A model generated the notes under the pieces. That model did not search any database and had not been told where the DNA came from. It saw only the letters and a program-made list of their open reading frames with translations. From the NCBI GenBank assembly GCA_023014485.1, contig JAJOZX010000926.1:204501-268500 (forward strand): a DNA stretch of 64,000 bases, in the 5' to 3' direction. The position numbers were made by a program, and so were the translations under genes. This document shows positions 10,977 to 22,506 of this stretch, in pieces. The stretch is from Bathynomus jamesi. Lineage: Eukaryota; Arthropoda; Malacostraca; Isopoda; Cirolanidae. Every line of letters starts with the position of its first letter. Positions within the stretch are counted from its first letter, which is position 1.

Positions 10977-11300
10977 GCCAGGTCCGGCTCATCGGGGATT
11001 GTTCTGAGCCAGGCGTCTAATCATCTTTTGAAGATGTCCACTGCAACACCACTCGTGTTCCTTAGGTTTTTGGGCAGCTGATTAGACAGTTTTGGTCTTC
11101 TCACGACAAAACTATTTTCTTTGACGGTTAAGGATGTTCCCTGTCTAGCCTTTAATTTGGGAACACGACATAGTCTTCCTTTTCTACTTTCCACCGTTGT
11201 TTGGGAAGTTACAGGGTTCAGAGTAAGATTAGGGACTAGTTTGTCCATTATTTTCCAAGTGTAAATAATGGTGTATCTCTCTCTCCTCCTTTCCAGTGAA
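10977..11300 (-). pseudogene. LINE family A reverse transcriptase C-terminus
   Basis: The minus strand reads SLERRRERYTIIYTWKIMDK, then NPVTSQTTVESRKGRLCRVP and RPKLSNQLPKNLRNTSGV. This is the conserved C-terminal region after the RT domain of a CR1/jockey-like LINE. Family A is also present at 44257-46950, 51650-52725 and 57630-59020. The 5-prime end is lost at an A-rich/(TA)n tract at 11300-11325; the tail continues at 7445-7690 beyond the inserted element. Confidence 0.85.
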
Positions 11301-11404
11301 AAAAAAAAATTATATATATATATGCGGTAGCTATAACGAACACACATTTTTGGTAAACGTTGCTTAAAATTAATCGAAACCTACGTGAAAATTATTAACT
11401 GCTC

Positions 11405-11790
11405 GGTTAGGTCAACTGTACGTCATGATATTTTCGTTTAAACTAACGATAAATATCACGACTTAACCTAACCAATCGTCAAGGGCGTACAGTTGACCTA
11501 ACCGGGCATTCAATTATTATGGCATTTCCAAACCTAAAACAAATTTTTAACAAATTTAAAATTAAGAAATTTTATTTATTATTTTATTATTAACGTAAAC
11601 GTACAGTAGATGAAGATTATAGCAAATTTTTAAAAAATAATACAAAGCTCACAAAAACAGTATTGTATTTGTATATGTGCACACTGCACAGGACTGCTGG
11701 CTAAATAGCCTGGGAGGCTATTTGACCAGTGCTAGTCAAACGGGGCCTAGCCTGGAAGGCTATCTGACCAGTAATGGCTAAATAGCCACA
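11405..11790 (-). repeat. Repeat family R, inverted copy
   Basis: Reverse-complement match to 6240-6490, including the AT-rich body and the GCCCGGTTAGGTCAACTG-type units. It also has the palindromic ATTTTCGTTTAAACTAACG core seen at 4500. Its distal end (11690-11790) holds short inverted repeats built on GGCTAAATAGCC and GGCTATCTGACCAG. Confidence 0.75.
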
Positions 11791-12353
11791 GCGTTTAGTT
11801 GAATTTGGCCTTTAAGTTTACATTACCTGCTTCATTTCTAAATCATTTATGGAACATATTCAAAAGTATTTTTAACGTCCATATAAATGATAGGCCCATG
11901 CCTACATCCACTCCCTGATCAACAATGTGATATGACACAGGGTCCTTCCTATTCAGTATCGTTGAAAAAACACTGTAGGTAGTGTTAGTCTAAATGTAGC
12001 CCATCGTCTATAGGACATAGACTATACAATAAGATGGCTATCAGCATATACGGACAAAAATTATTTTTTTAACTTTGGAGTTCGGAAGGTCGAATTTTGT
12101 TCTTTATCATGAGAAAACTTAGCATGCCATTTTTTTTTAAAGCAATCAAATCATATTTAGGGGTGGCGCAAAGGCAGTATAAAAATGTAGAGTAATGTAC
12201 GATACTTTTAATCAATAGTAAAATACCCCATTTATTTCTTTGCAAAATTTGCAGAAATTATTATTGAAATGTTTATACGAAATATTCATGTTTTCAGATA
12301 TATAGTTGTATTTATGATATAATATCAATATATGTAACTACTTCTTGTGACTT

Positions 12354-15000
12354 TTGGCATCTGAAAAACTGGCAAGGAGCAAGCTGCAACTCAAATCCTT
12401 AGTTAACTACATGCTGAGGAAGTGCGTATGTGGTTGTAATTCGTGCTCCATTATGTCACGGTTAGGAGTTTCACACCCTAAAATTTTCAATTTTTTTGCA
12501 ATCATGGCTAGTACTAGTTATAGTACTCTTTCAAAAACAGATAATTGGCTTGTTGGTCCAACTTTACCAAAAATATTGGGCGATAAACTCCCTTCTCAGC
12601 AGCAAGTTTTGGCACACTTTTATGGGTTTCTGGAAGAAAGCCAGTATTCCAACTGCGCATGAACATGATCTTATTAAGCGGTTACTCAAACTTCATTCTG
12701 AATGGAAAGCATTACAAAAAAGTAAGTCCCGTCGATCTCAAAAGCAAATTTCCAATGAAACACACTTCACATCACGAGTCGAACTATTTGACATTGCACA
12801 CGAGAATGCTCTGTCTATGATGAAAACAGAAGATAAGAAATTTCTTATTGCTCAGCGCAGTGGAAGAAAAGGTCACATAGCTGGCATTGATAAAGTGCCA
12901 ACAATCAAGGAAAGAAAAGCTAATTATAGCGCAAAATTTTATTAGCCGCAAGAGAAAACATGAAAAAGAAATGCAACAACTAAGCAAAGTTGCAACAATA
13001 GATTCAAGTACCAGTAGTGATAACAGGTCGATCCATTCAGAAAATAGTACATCTCAAAAATTAAAAAGTTTTTCTCAGGGTGACACCCAACCACAACTGA
13101 AGAAAGCAAGACTTCAAAACATAAGGACTCTCGAATTAGCGCAAGCTCTAGACCGTACAAAGACCAGCAACCGAGCAACAGCTCATATCGTTGCTGCTAC
13201 GGCAAAAAGTTTAGGATATGATGTAGAGTCACTATCGATCAATAATGATTATATTCACACTAAAAGGATGAAAATTAGAAAAGAAACTTCAGCTAATATC
13301 ATTGAACACTTTGATCCAGGAACTCCCCTGGTAGGTTCACTGGAATGGGAAAATGCTCCTGATATCACAGGAAAAATGTCTGTCGGTGGTTTGCCTGTGG
13401 TAGTGACTGGTAAAGATATCGGCAAGCTTCTTGCAGTCCTTAAACTTACCTCCGAAAGTACAAAAGTAATTGCAAAGGCTGTTAATTGCAAAGGCTGTTG
13501 TTAAACTGTAAAAGAGTGGAATTTAACCAACCCAAATCAAAGCTATGTCGTTTGATACCACGGCAAGTAATAGGGGAAAGAGAGGAGGTGCCTGCATCCT
13601 GATTGAACAAATGAGGGGTCCCGCGTCTTAAGGTACCTAAGCGCCAAAATTAAAATTCGCCAGAAATCGCCTCCAAAGTTCAGCAATATTCTGGCAAAAG
13701 TATCTGTTATTAATTAAGCTAGAACGTTAATTTTTGGCTAAATTAGAGTTCTACAGTAAGTATGCTAATGAAGATGTTGATGAGTTTTTGGAATAGATTT
13801 TCATATTTTATATATATTTTTTTTTATTTTTTGATTTTCTTATTATGCCGAACTTTGGGTGAACTTTTGGCTGGCGATAGAGGTGAAAAAAGTAGTTCGC
13901 TTCATAAGGTTTTCAACCATACTTCTAGTGTCGTAAGGTCATTATAAGCCAAACCACGCGATAGAGGAAGGGTGAAAATAGTGATATCCATCAAAAACAC
14001 GTTTTCGCCTGTGGTGACGCTTAGGTATCTTAAGACGCGCGACCCCTCAAATGTTGGACAAAACTCTTCTGCATCTAGCCTGTCATCATATCCATGAGAT
14101 TATAGTTGGAAATGTATTTGGCGTCCCTCATCAGGACCTGATATTGCTTTATTTAAGCGATTACAGCTAGAATGGAGTAATATTGATAAGAGTAAGCTTG
14201 AACCAGTGATTGGTGATAAAGAAGAGACCTTAGACATATCTGAATGGAAGGAAATAATTGAATTCTGTAAAACTAAACTAGAAGAACGTCAACCATGAGA
14301 TGATTATCGAGAAACCTTAGAATTAATATCGTTGTTTCTGGGAGAAGTACCCCCACGAGGAAGAAGACTGATGCAACCAGATGCTCTACATCGTGCACGT
14401 TGGCTAGCAAACGTAATTTATTCTGTAAAGATTTATCTCCTCCGTTCACAGGTTCGTCTAACATCAAGCGAAATATCATCTTTAAGAAGATTCAATTTAT
14501 TTACTACAAAGATTTATGTAAAAGCATGGTTCCAATGCCCCCAAGCAACTTTAGCTCCTGCAAATGACCTTGAGCTCCTTCAGCAATTAAAACTTACCGA
14601 GACACTGTCGTTTCCAAATCTGCAGCAAGGCATTCGGTAATTATTTGTGGTATTTAATTGAACGTCTGATTAGTCTCTCGTTCTTTGATGATCGTGTACC
14701 TTTAGAAATTAAATTTGTCGCAGCAAACTCTCGACAACTGCTCTCAATTTCAGGGTTGGAAGATGACTTTCTAACTTCTGTAGATCCAGCTCAATGGGAA
14801 CAGATTCCAGATTATCAAAACGCTTCCAAGATTCTTAAAAGCATGAAGGTTGTCAATGATATAGCAGAAAGGTGCGTAGCATTGATAAAGGACTTTAACG
14901 CCTCTGTAACGAGAAATGAGGAACAGACAGTTTTTGCTTCAGGTCGTTGAGGAACATCGTAAAACATTCCCAAATGCAAGAAAGAAAACATTAGTTGAAG
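12354..15000 (+). pseudogene. hAT-like RNase-H transposase of X-3, disrupted
   Basis: The N-terminal region reads NWLVGPTLPKILGDKLPSQQ, then HEHDLIKRLLKLHSEWKALQ and ELFDIAHENAL, ending FLIAQRSGRKGHIAG. A linker follows, then LELAQALDRTKTSNRATAHI and SVGGLPVVVTGKDIGKLLAV. Around 13545-13610 a shifted frame reads DTTASNRGKRGGACILIEQM, the predicted catalytic Asp region. The MITE at 13614-14047 cuts the gene exactly here. Removing it joins directly to MLDKTLLHLACHHHIHEIIV (the C-x-H-H motif). Later parts are SEWKEIIEFCKTKLEER, LFLGEVPPRGRRLMQPDALHRARWLANV and the Leu-rich tail. Several frameshifts and stops are present. The motif order resembles uncharacterised arthropod and cnidarian proteins I know only as unnamed transposase-like families. 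Confidence 0.75.
13614..14047. mobile_element. MITE inside the X-3 transposase gene
   Basis: The ends are inverted repeats AGGGGTCCCGCGTCTTAAGG and AGGGGTCGCGCGTCTTAAGA, continuing as TACCTAAGCG. A 6-bp repeat CAAATG flanks it (13608-13613 and 14048-14053). Removing the element and one CAAATG restores the open frame ILIEQMLDKTLLHLACHHH, which confirms the boundaries. No transposase is present. Confidence 0.85.
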
Positions 15001-15237
15001 GTCTCCAAAAGTTCAACCAGGCGACAATGAGTTGTTAGCACCAACGAAACCCCCTCCATTGAGAGGATAATACTCACCCTCATGGGTGAGGGGGACCTGA
15101 AGCTGAATTCAAAAAAGACTAAGCTAAAATCTTCTGGACTCTTGCGACACCTCTAAAACATTTCCGATTTGTATACAAATTGGTATTCTGAGTTTTTTAG
15201 GAAATAAGAACAATATTATGCGTTCCGAACTAAACTT

Positions 15238-15720
15238 GGTAAATCTCTAGGAGCGCTCCATTTTTCAATATTAAACATACACTCATAAAACATATACCAT
15301 TTGAAAGCTCACAAGCTCACAAATACTCACATTTTAAAAGTATCAATATCAAATAAGAAAACCTAACCAACCTAACCTAATCTAACCCACATATATATCC
15401 CCCGAATCAGTATTTGCGACTTGGTACATGTATATATTAACACTTACCTAATAACCTGGATTATACTAATCACTATACTGATATCACATCCATCACATTC
15501 CATCTTACAACACAGAATGAAGATTTATAACTTAGCCAACCTTTATAATATAGTTAATGACGTCACGCGTCAAACAATTAAACCTAGTTACTTTTTATTT
15601 GCTATTGATACTTTTGGATTACTACATTTTTAGACTCAGAAAAATGTGAGCTTTCAAATGGTATATGTTTTATGAGTGGATATTTAATATTGAAAAATGG
15701 AGCGCTCCTAGAGATTACCC
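15238..15720. mobile_element. MITE with about 80-bp inverted repeats
   Basis: The left arm GGTAAATCTCTAGGAGCGCT pairs with a right arm starting (reversed) GGGTAATCTCTAGGAGCGCT. Pairing continues through CCATTTTTCAATATTAAA and CTCATAAAACATATACCATT. An exact 8-bp duplication CTAAACTT flanks it (15230-15237 and 15721-15728). The interior holds only AT-rich sequence with CCTAACCTAAT motifs. Confidence 0.9.
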
Positions 15721-15766
15721 CTAAACTTTTTAAAGATTATGTTTATACAGCCACCCTACTATACAA

Positions 15767-17040
15767 GTCCCATAGCCTATAGGCCTACAGAAGCTTAGGC
15801 TAGGACTAGAGGCCCTAGGCCTACAGCTTATATAGACCTGTAGGAGTCGTACAACCCTAGCCCCTATATAGCCTACTAACCAGTGGCCTGCAGTAGTTAT
15901 AGTCTCACAGTAGGCCTACAGGCCTTATAGGGGCATACGACCTACCGTAATTGTAGCCTATTGACCCACAGCCCACAAGCAACAGGAGTCACAAAGGTTT
16001 TATCGCTATATGCTTACCTTATTGGTTTTACTGGCACTGCTAAAGTGTATGAATGTTGTGTATCTGCAAGTTCCTAACTAACATTATAGCCGATTTACAC
16101 TATGCAATTTTAGGGAAACAAGAACAGAAACTAACCGATAGTTTACGAAACTGCCTCTAGTGCGGAGTTTGGTAACTGAAACACCATAAACGAAACATTC
16201 CCAACCATTAACTGTTTCGGAAACTAAAAAGGAATCTATTTAGCCTATGTTTGATAAAATGCATGCTATTTTAGTAATATTTCTTTCAGTTGGGTATTAA
16301 TTATGAATAACTACAAGCTTACTATATAGGTAGTTAGAGGCATACTTTTTTTTTTGTTTTATTGTCTTATTAGACAAAGAAGCTATTGAGAAAGGACGGA
16401 TCTAGGCCTGGGCATAGGTAAACTTTGCTTGTAGCAGTCTGGAAAATTTGTTCAGACAGTTCAGCCCAAAGTTATAAAAAATAGCTTTTTTATATAATGT
16501 TGCACATATTACTATAGCCTAATTAACTAATTATAATTAACTATCATAATAATAACTATAATATGAAAACCAAAATACAAAATATATTTAGACTAACCTA
16601 TAAGTAATACCCTTCCAAGCTTGGCAATATTTTCATAGTAGGCCTAGTTTCTGTACCTAGCCAGGTCTAAATTATTTTTACTTTTACAACAGACCTAGGC
16701 CTACTTGTTAATTTAGTAAAATAACTTATCACTTAAACCTATTTCATTTCCTGATTAAATTTGTATGGTACCAAACCCATTACAATTACAAATAAGTATA
16801 ATTTTCTTCAACTACTGTAGGCCTATTAATTTATTTTAAGAATCATTTAGCCTACTTCAGTTTGAAAATGAAGTTGGAGCTCTTAAATTCTCTGTAGTTT
16901 TTTTAAATATATAAGAAATTAGTAATACCTAAATTAAACTGAAATATCAGAGCTGCACCTTACTTACATAGGCGGATCCAGAGGGGGGGGGCAGGGGGCT
17001 TAATTTGGAGGTCCCATACATGATACATCCTTGTTAAACG
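15767..17040. other. Gene-free AT-rich DNA rich in TAGGCCTA-like words
   Basis: No supported reading frame. The words TAGGCCTA, TAGGCCTAC and CTATAGGCC recur, especially at 15775-15965 and 16610-16830. A G-rich stretch GGATCCAGAGGGGGGGGGCA lies at 16974-16993. I see no other structure. Confidence 0.6.
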
Positions 17041-17124
17041 AAATGGCACTTTTTCTTTATTTATCTGCATATTCTTTTTCGTTATTTACCCTCAATTTTT
17101 TTTTTTTTTCTGCTATTGTATATA

Positions 17125-18033
17125 CAGGGCGTCCCAAAAAAATGTATACACACTTTAACAGCTGATAGCTCAATTGATGTTTCTTTCTTTCCAAGTTAAA
17201 CCCATTAGAATTAATAATGGCAGTCAGACTAAGCTTTGAACAAAGGAAATTCATTCTAAAATGCTACTGGAAGTGTGAAAACGCAGTTGAAGTGCAAAGA
17301 CAGTTTAGGAGGGAGTTTCAAACAGATCCACCAACGCGACTTACCATCACTCGAATTAGAGATGGAATTAGCCGATGGAACTGTTCAGAATGTCCACAAG
17401 AAGCGTTCCGGAAGACCACGGACATCGACAAGCCCCACAAAGCAAGAAAGAGTACTGGAAACGTATCACCAAAGTCCAAGAAAATCTGTGCGGCAAGCGA
17501 GTCGTGAGGTAGGAATTTCAGAATCGTCTGTCCAACGCATTTTGAAGCGCTGTCAATGGAAAAGTTACATTCCAAGATTGGCCATGCTATTAATGAAGAT
17601 GATGATGATCCGGACCGAAGAGTGGAGTATTGCGAGTGGTACTTGGCACGATGTGGATGTGGATTGGACGAAGGGGTTTCGTAGAATACCCTCCGCGTTC
17701 ACCAGACCTCACACCACTAGACTTTTTTTTATGGGGATACTTAAAAGACAAAGTCTACGCTATAAAACCTGCAACAGTCGCTGAATTGAGAGCAGCCATT
17801 GAACGAGAATGCACACAAATACCAAACGAAATGTTTCGTGATGTTTGCGATTCCATTGCTTCGCGTTATCAGCAGTGCCTGGACCAGAACGGACGTCAGT
17901 TTGAAAACAGGCGTTGACAAAACAATTAAATAATGTCTGTAGATTCTATTACATTTTGAAAATGAAATGTATTTTAATAAACACTGCCTTTATAATTATT
18001 TAAAGTGTGTATACATTTTTTTGGGACGCCCTG
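17125..18033 (+). mobile_element. Mariner element, internally deleted, near-perfect TIRs
   Basis: Both ends read CAGGGCGTCCCAAAAAAATG followed by TATACACACTTTA, identical over about 33 bp, and are flanked by TA (17123-17124 and 18034-18035). Identical ends suggest a recent insertion. At 909 bp it is a deletion derivative whose transposase lacks the middle catalytic part. Confidence 0.93.
17217..17917 (+). pseudogene. Mariner transposase (DUF4817-type), deleted
   Basis: ATG at 17217 starts [20 protein letters not shown], with [16 protein letters not shown], the first helix-turn-helix. A frameshift near 17380 leads to [20 protein letters not shown] and [20 protein letters not shown], the second helix-turn-helix. 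The frame then jumps directly to [20 protein letters not shown], the third catalytic motif. The first two catalytic aspartates (SDEA and FQQD motifs) are deleted. The C-terminus ends NGRQFENRR at 17917. Inactive. Confidence 0.88.
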
Positions 18034-18054
18034 TATATCTTTTTTCCGATATAA

Positions 18055-18180
18055 TTACGAGGTTAATTGAATGTCTGGTTAGGTTAATTGAATGCCCGGT
18101 TAGGTCAATTGTATGTCCTTGACAATTGGTTAGGCTAAGTTGTGATACTTTCGTTAGTTTTAACAAAAATATCACGACTG
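18055..18180. repeat. Repeat family R, copy with three 21-bp units
   Basis: Units of the type GAATGCCCGGTTAGGTTAATT repeat with 21-bp spacing, followed by GACAATTGGTTAGGCTAAGT and the CTTTCGTTAGTTTTAAC core found at 4500 and 11430. From 18251 to 19095 I see only AT-rich DNA with CCTAACCTAACC-like words and no gene. Confidence 0.75.
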
Positions 18181-19103
18181 AAAATGTTTGGCTTAATATG
18201 TGGGTAAATAATGAAAAAGAATATGCGGATAAACGAAAAAGCGCCCATTTTTTAGTTCACCTTAAAATTGCACTACAGAGAATGTACACTCATAGTTTCT
18301 GAAATTTGGTAAAATGTAGTGTGGACTGGATGCTCACACTAAAAAAAATTCACTTTCAATATTTTAGTTTTCATTTAACCCTCAAACCCTACCCGTGGTT
18401 AGGTACTGGTCTTGGCCTAGCCAACCTTACCTTGATTTTTGGTGCTAGTCTGGGCTGGAATTTCTTTTAGATTTCATCCCTAAAGTTAGTTTTAGCGACG
18501 ATAAATTTAACTGACAGCCGAATAAAATAATCAGAACATTTTTCATTTAACGGCCTCATTTTTAAGTTAGGTTAGGTTTAGTTTAGTGAAAGTAAAACTG
18601 CATAAAATATTTAATCAAAATAAAATCTTTTTGGGAGTGTATTTCAATTTCAGAAACGAATTCTGAAATTTTAAAAAATGAAGTACAATTACTTTAAAAA
18701 CTGGGCCACTAAATGGACCGTAAAACTGAAACTAAGCTAAACTATACTATGGTGCTAAACTTAACCTAACCTAACCCAAATATGGGGCCACTAAAAGGAA
18801 AAAGTTCCAAATAATGGCCTACATAAATGTAAGTTCACTTAATAACGTTAGATAAGATTTGGGTATATTAATTTTACACAAAATTCTCACTTAGGCCTAT
18901 TTTCAAAACTATAGAACTGCTCTTTTTTGTCATATAAAGGGGACATTATTCGCTGTATTTTCACAAGTTCAAACTATACGAATACATAAAAACATTACGT
19001 ACACAAAGCATTCCGAAATATTAAGTTATTTTAGTTAACACAAAATTGAAAACACAACGGGCACTCACAGTGACAGAAAACTAATGTCAACGTCATGCAA
19101 GAG

Positions 19104-20060
19104 CAGTGTTGCCAACATTATCTCCTGAGAGTAAGGCTAGATTAGAAGAAAATATAGGCTATAAAGGCTATAACCCTAATAAAAATAGGCTAAAAAATAG
19201 GCTAAACATTTTTCTTACATTATGACAAAAATAGTGTGTCAACATCATTTAAATCCTCAACGGAATCATGTTCTGTTTCGTCAGCATTCTCGTAAGTTAA
19301 TTTGGTCCCTATGTTTTGAATTATGTTTTGAGGTAAACTATGAGTAATAAGACTTTTCAGCTCTTCTAATTCCAGCTCGAATGCTAAGTATTGCATTTAA
19401 AAGGTCTCTCTTCATTCTGTTTCTCTGTTTACTTTTAACGATGTTCATCTGGCTAAAAATTCTCTCCACTTCAGCATTAGAATGGGGGATGCACAAAACA
19501 CGTCTAGCTACAGCAGCAAGCCCTCTGAAGGGATTAGATCCTGGAAGTTCTCTTATCCAATCCTTGCACAAATCATTAAGCCATTCATTCATAAATCGCT
19601 GTTGGTAGGCTGGCTTCGACATGTTTAATGGGTTATTACTTAATTAACTTACAGTTTAGAAAACAAAGCTGGAAAACAACCACAAAGATAATAAAACTCT
19701 TATCGACAATTCAAAACTATGACGGGGAACTAATGATAAATATATGTGAATTTATAATAACAATTTACACTATACAATACACATTCACGTACAAGAAGAA
19801 CTAACAACGACTGAAACCACTTCTATCAAATCAGTACAAGATGACACTCTTCCGACGTAATTGTACATATTTTGACACGCTACAACGTGAAAAAACATTT
19901 CAGTACGCTCGCAATTTGATATGAAAAGAGGCTAGATTAAGGCTAAATTAGAACAAAAAGTTGCCAGATTTAAGGCCATAGGCTATTAAGTAAAATAAAA
20001 GGCTAGCCGAAGCTAAAATAGGCTAAATCTAGCCTGAAAAAGGCCAAGTTGGCAACACTG
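19104..20060 (-). mobile_element. hAT element with CAGTGTTGCCAAC ends
   Basis: The left end is CAGTGTTGCCAACATTATCT; the right end reversed is CAGTGTTGCCAACTTGGCCT. A perfect 8-bp duplication TGCAAGAG flanks it (19096-19103 and 20061-20068). Many GGCTA and TAGCC words fill both subterminal regions (GGCTAAATTAG, TAGGCTAAA). Only the transposase C-terminus is left inside. Confidence 0.95.
19338..19622 (-). pseudogene. hAT transposase C-terminal dimerisation domain
   Basis: This 94-residue frame contains GLAAVARRVLCIPHSNAEVE and RIFSQMNIVKSKQRNRM, the hAT C-terminal dimerisation signature (IPxSNAxVERxFS). The Glu of VER is the last acidic residue of the hAT catalytic set. The BED finger and the rest of the RNase-H domain are missing, so the element is non-autonomous. 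The opposite strand is partly open by chance. Confidence 0.85.
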
Positions 20061-20068
20061 TGCAAGAG

Positions 20069-22128
20069 TAAGACTTCAAATTTGGTGCAGATGCACAAAT
20101 TTTTTTTATTATAATCTTTAAGTTAAATAATCTTTTTAAATTTAGGGTTCCACTTACATGAAATATACTTTTAAATATATTTGCACCAAATCAAATGTGT
20201 TTAACACATAAAATAACTCGTTATAAAAAAAAAAGTCTAAAAATTGGCTATTAGGTATTTGTAAATCAGTAGGATTGCCAGAAAGCGATACAAGCCTCGA
20301 GAGAAGATGAAATACATTGTACTAGAGTAACTAGACAGTACCACATAATATGAGTTAATACTGTATTTCTAATATTGTATATTTAAGGGGTACGCCTTTT
20401 GATGTCTATTTTTTGAAATACTATGCCAACTGGGTTTTAATATCTGTGCCTCTGAAGTCCTTTTCTTTCGTTCAAAACTTGAAGTGAAGTCACATTTTTT
20501 CACTGACTTCAAGTGTTTTGTGAACAAAAGAACACGGCAGTTTGTGTTTGTGACCGTGTGACGTCAAAAGGAAACAAAACTCAGTGATTTTAATATTTAT
20601 TTTAAGCACTATTTGAACACACTATGACTGTTTGCAAATACTGTACACGATTTGATGAAATAGATGTGCATCGCGTGACGTATTCTATCACTCATTGTTT
20701 GAACAAAATAATGTCACATGTGACATGTTCCAGTCAGATTGAGATCTGTTCGGATGTTTATGTACAGTCATGTATCTTTTTCTGGGATTTACCTGAGGCT
20801 TATTTAGAATTGATATCATACTTAATTAACTTATGTTTTCCATTTATGTCAAACTTCTACTATATTTTATATTATTATTAATAAATTCCTTATTTTAGCA
20901 AACTCAATGCAATGGGAAGCGGTGTTCATTAGCAGATCTACGGGAAACCAAAGCTGATAAAAGCGGGGCTAACACCAGTTTTGCTCCCCACCAAGGCTAT
21001 GTAAAATACTCTTTCTTACCTTTTCCTTTTTTCTTCATGTTACTTACAGAAGTGCTCTATATATCTACCTGCTTTTTTTTATTTACCTGAAATCTGAACA
21101 TTGATCACTTGTGTTTGCGTGGATGTCTTTATGTTCCAATATTTTAGAACATTTCTCATGAATCTAACGATTTTCAGATTTTTTTAGGATGGATCTAGTG
21201 ACTATAGGCGTATGAGGCGGGTCTGGGGGAACGGCAGGCCCCACCCCCACCTCCCAGGACTAGGGAATTGAGCATTTTCAGGGCAAATATTGAGCATTTT
21301 CAGGGCAGATTTTTCCTGACAGCCCTTTGGTTTTTTTTACTTCTTGAGGTGAATTAATTAATTGCTACTGTACTTGTAGTTAATTGTAATGTTTTTTATA
21401 TCAAAAAGGCTTTAATATATGTTACTCATACTCTAACCTTCCCGTTATTTTATGCTACACATATTGCTTATGTGGAAATCAGGGCACCCTGGAAATTTTT
21501 AGGGCAAATTATTTCCGCCCCCCCTAATAAAGTGCCATCCCATACTCAGTAATTTGACGTGGCAATTCTGACTGGAAATACTGTTTACTAAATTTTCAGT
21601 GGCCAGTCAGATTTGCCCTAATTGGCTTGTCTTTGTTACAAATCTAAATTGAACTCCGTATCGAAGGTGGTAAGGCATCGCAATGCCAGTGAATGTCCTT
21701 ACTCCCGATAAGTCAGTATTTGTTGTTGGCGAAATGGGTTAAGGTTGGCTTGGGTTGCGTTAGATTTGGCTCCCCACAAACGTGGGGGGAGGGGAGTACA
21801 TCCGCCAATGACAGTATTGAAGCATTGTCACGCTATATTAAAGCACGCGATTGTGATGGTGCACAATTTCGTGCTTAAAAAAGCTAATTAAAAATTTATA
21901 TTTTACTCATAAAATTTACCATAAAAAACCTAATTTTTCTTGTTTATAAATTCGTATTGTTATACGAGGAAAAAAAGTGGTTGGTCTTGCAAAGAGACAG
22001 TTATGAAGTGTTGTCATTTATGTCATTTAACAGGTGTAACAATTTTTAAAACAGATGTAGAATACACGATGCAGTTAAATAAATAATAATTGGATTTTGC
22101 TGACGAAATTGCTTTTGATTCTGACCAC

Positions 22129-22169
<41 letters not shown>

Positions 22170-22500
22170 GAGAGAGAATGGTTATGAATATTTTAAATTC
22201 TTATGGTACATAAACTTTGTTATTCCTCAAATTTCTTTCACTTAGTTATGATTCTGGGAGACAATATATCTATGATTGTCCAATCAAGGATCAGAAAACT
22301 GAGTTACAGATTATGAATTGTCCAATCACGAACTGTTTCTTTTTTTTTTTTTTCAAACTCTAATTAAATAGTATAAAACCTTACGGATAATTTTTTTTTT
22401 TGGTGCCTGTGAAACCGTTGAGTAAAAACAGAACTAGAAGACCTTCCCGATGTATTAAGGAGACGGATTGGATCCTCATTTAGTAGTTTCTTGAGACAAA
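20069..22500. other. No supported gene; AT-rich with one GT microsatellite
   Basis: The reading frames here are short and low-complexity. A (TG)n tract lies at 22133-22167. A weak inverted pair CCTTTTGATGTC / GACGTCAAAAGG (20396 and 20561) may mark a degraded MITE. Words such as GAGCATTTTCAGGGCA are duplicated near 21270 and 21290. Confidence 0.55.
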
Positions 22501-22506
22501 ATTGGG

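Larger units (their letters stand above)
12030..15758 (+). mobile_element. Long-TIR hAT-like element X-3
   Basis: The left end starts TAAGATGGCTATCAGCATAT. The right end, reversed, starts TAGGGTGGCTGTATAAACAT. The similarity continues inward for about 170 bp through AGTTCGGAA, TTGTTCTT and AGGGGTGGCGCAA / AGAGGTGTCGCAA. An exact 8-bp repeat CTATACAA flanks it (12022-12029 and 15759-15766). Inside are a decayed transposase gene and two later MITE insertions (13614-14047 and 15238-15720). The ends resemble those of the element at 36817-39285 (TAGGGC). Confidence 0.8.
17045..18250. mobile_element. Outer inverted-repeat element hosting a mariner
   Basis: Sequence left of the mariner (17045-17095: GGCACTTTTTCTTTATTTAT, CTGCATATTCTTTTTCG, TTATTTACCC) is the inverted counterpart of 18195-18250 (GGGTAAATAATGAAAAAGAA, TATGCGGATAAACG, AAAAAGCGCC). 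The mariner at 17125-18033 and a repeat R block (18055-18180) lie between the arms. No coding sequence belongs to the outer element itself, and the exact ends are uncertain. Confidence 0.6.

Noticed and set aside
16971..17000. hAT end (AGGCGGATCCAGAGGGGG)
   Set aside because: Resembles the GGCGGAT ends at 31580, but no partner end or duplication could be located.
20394..20575. MITE
   Set aside because: Only 12-bp outer complementarity and an imperfect inner hairpin; no target duplication could be found.
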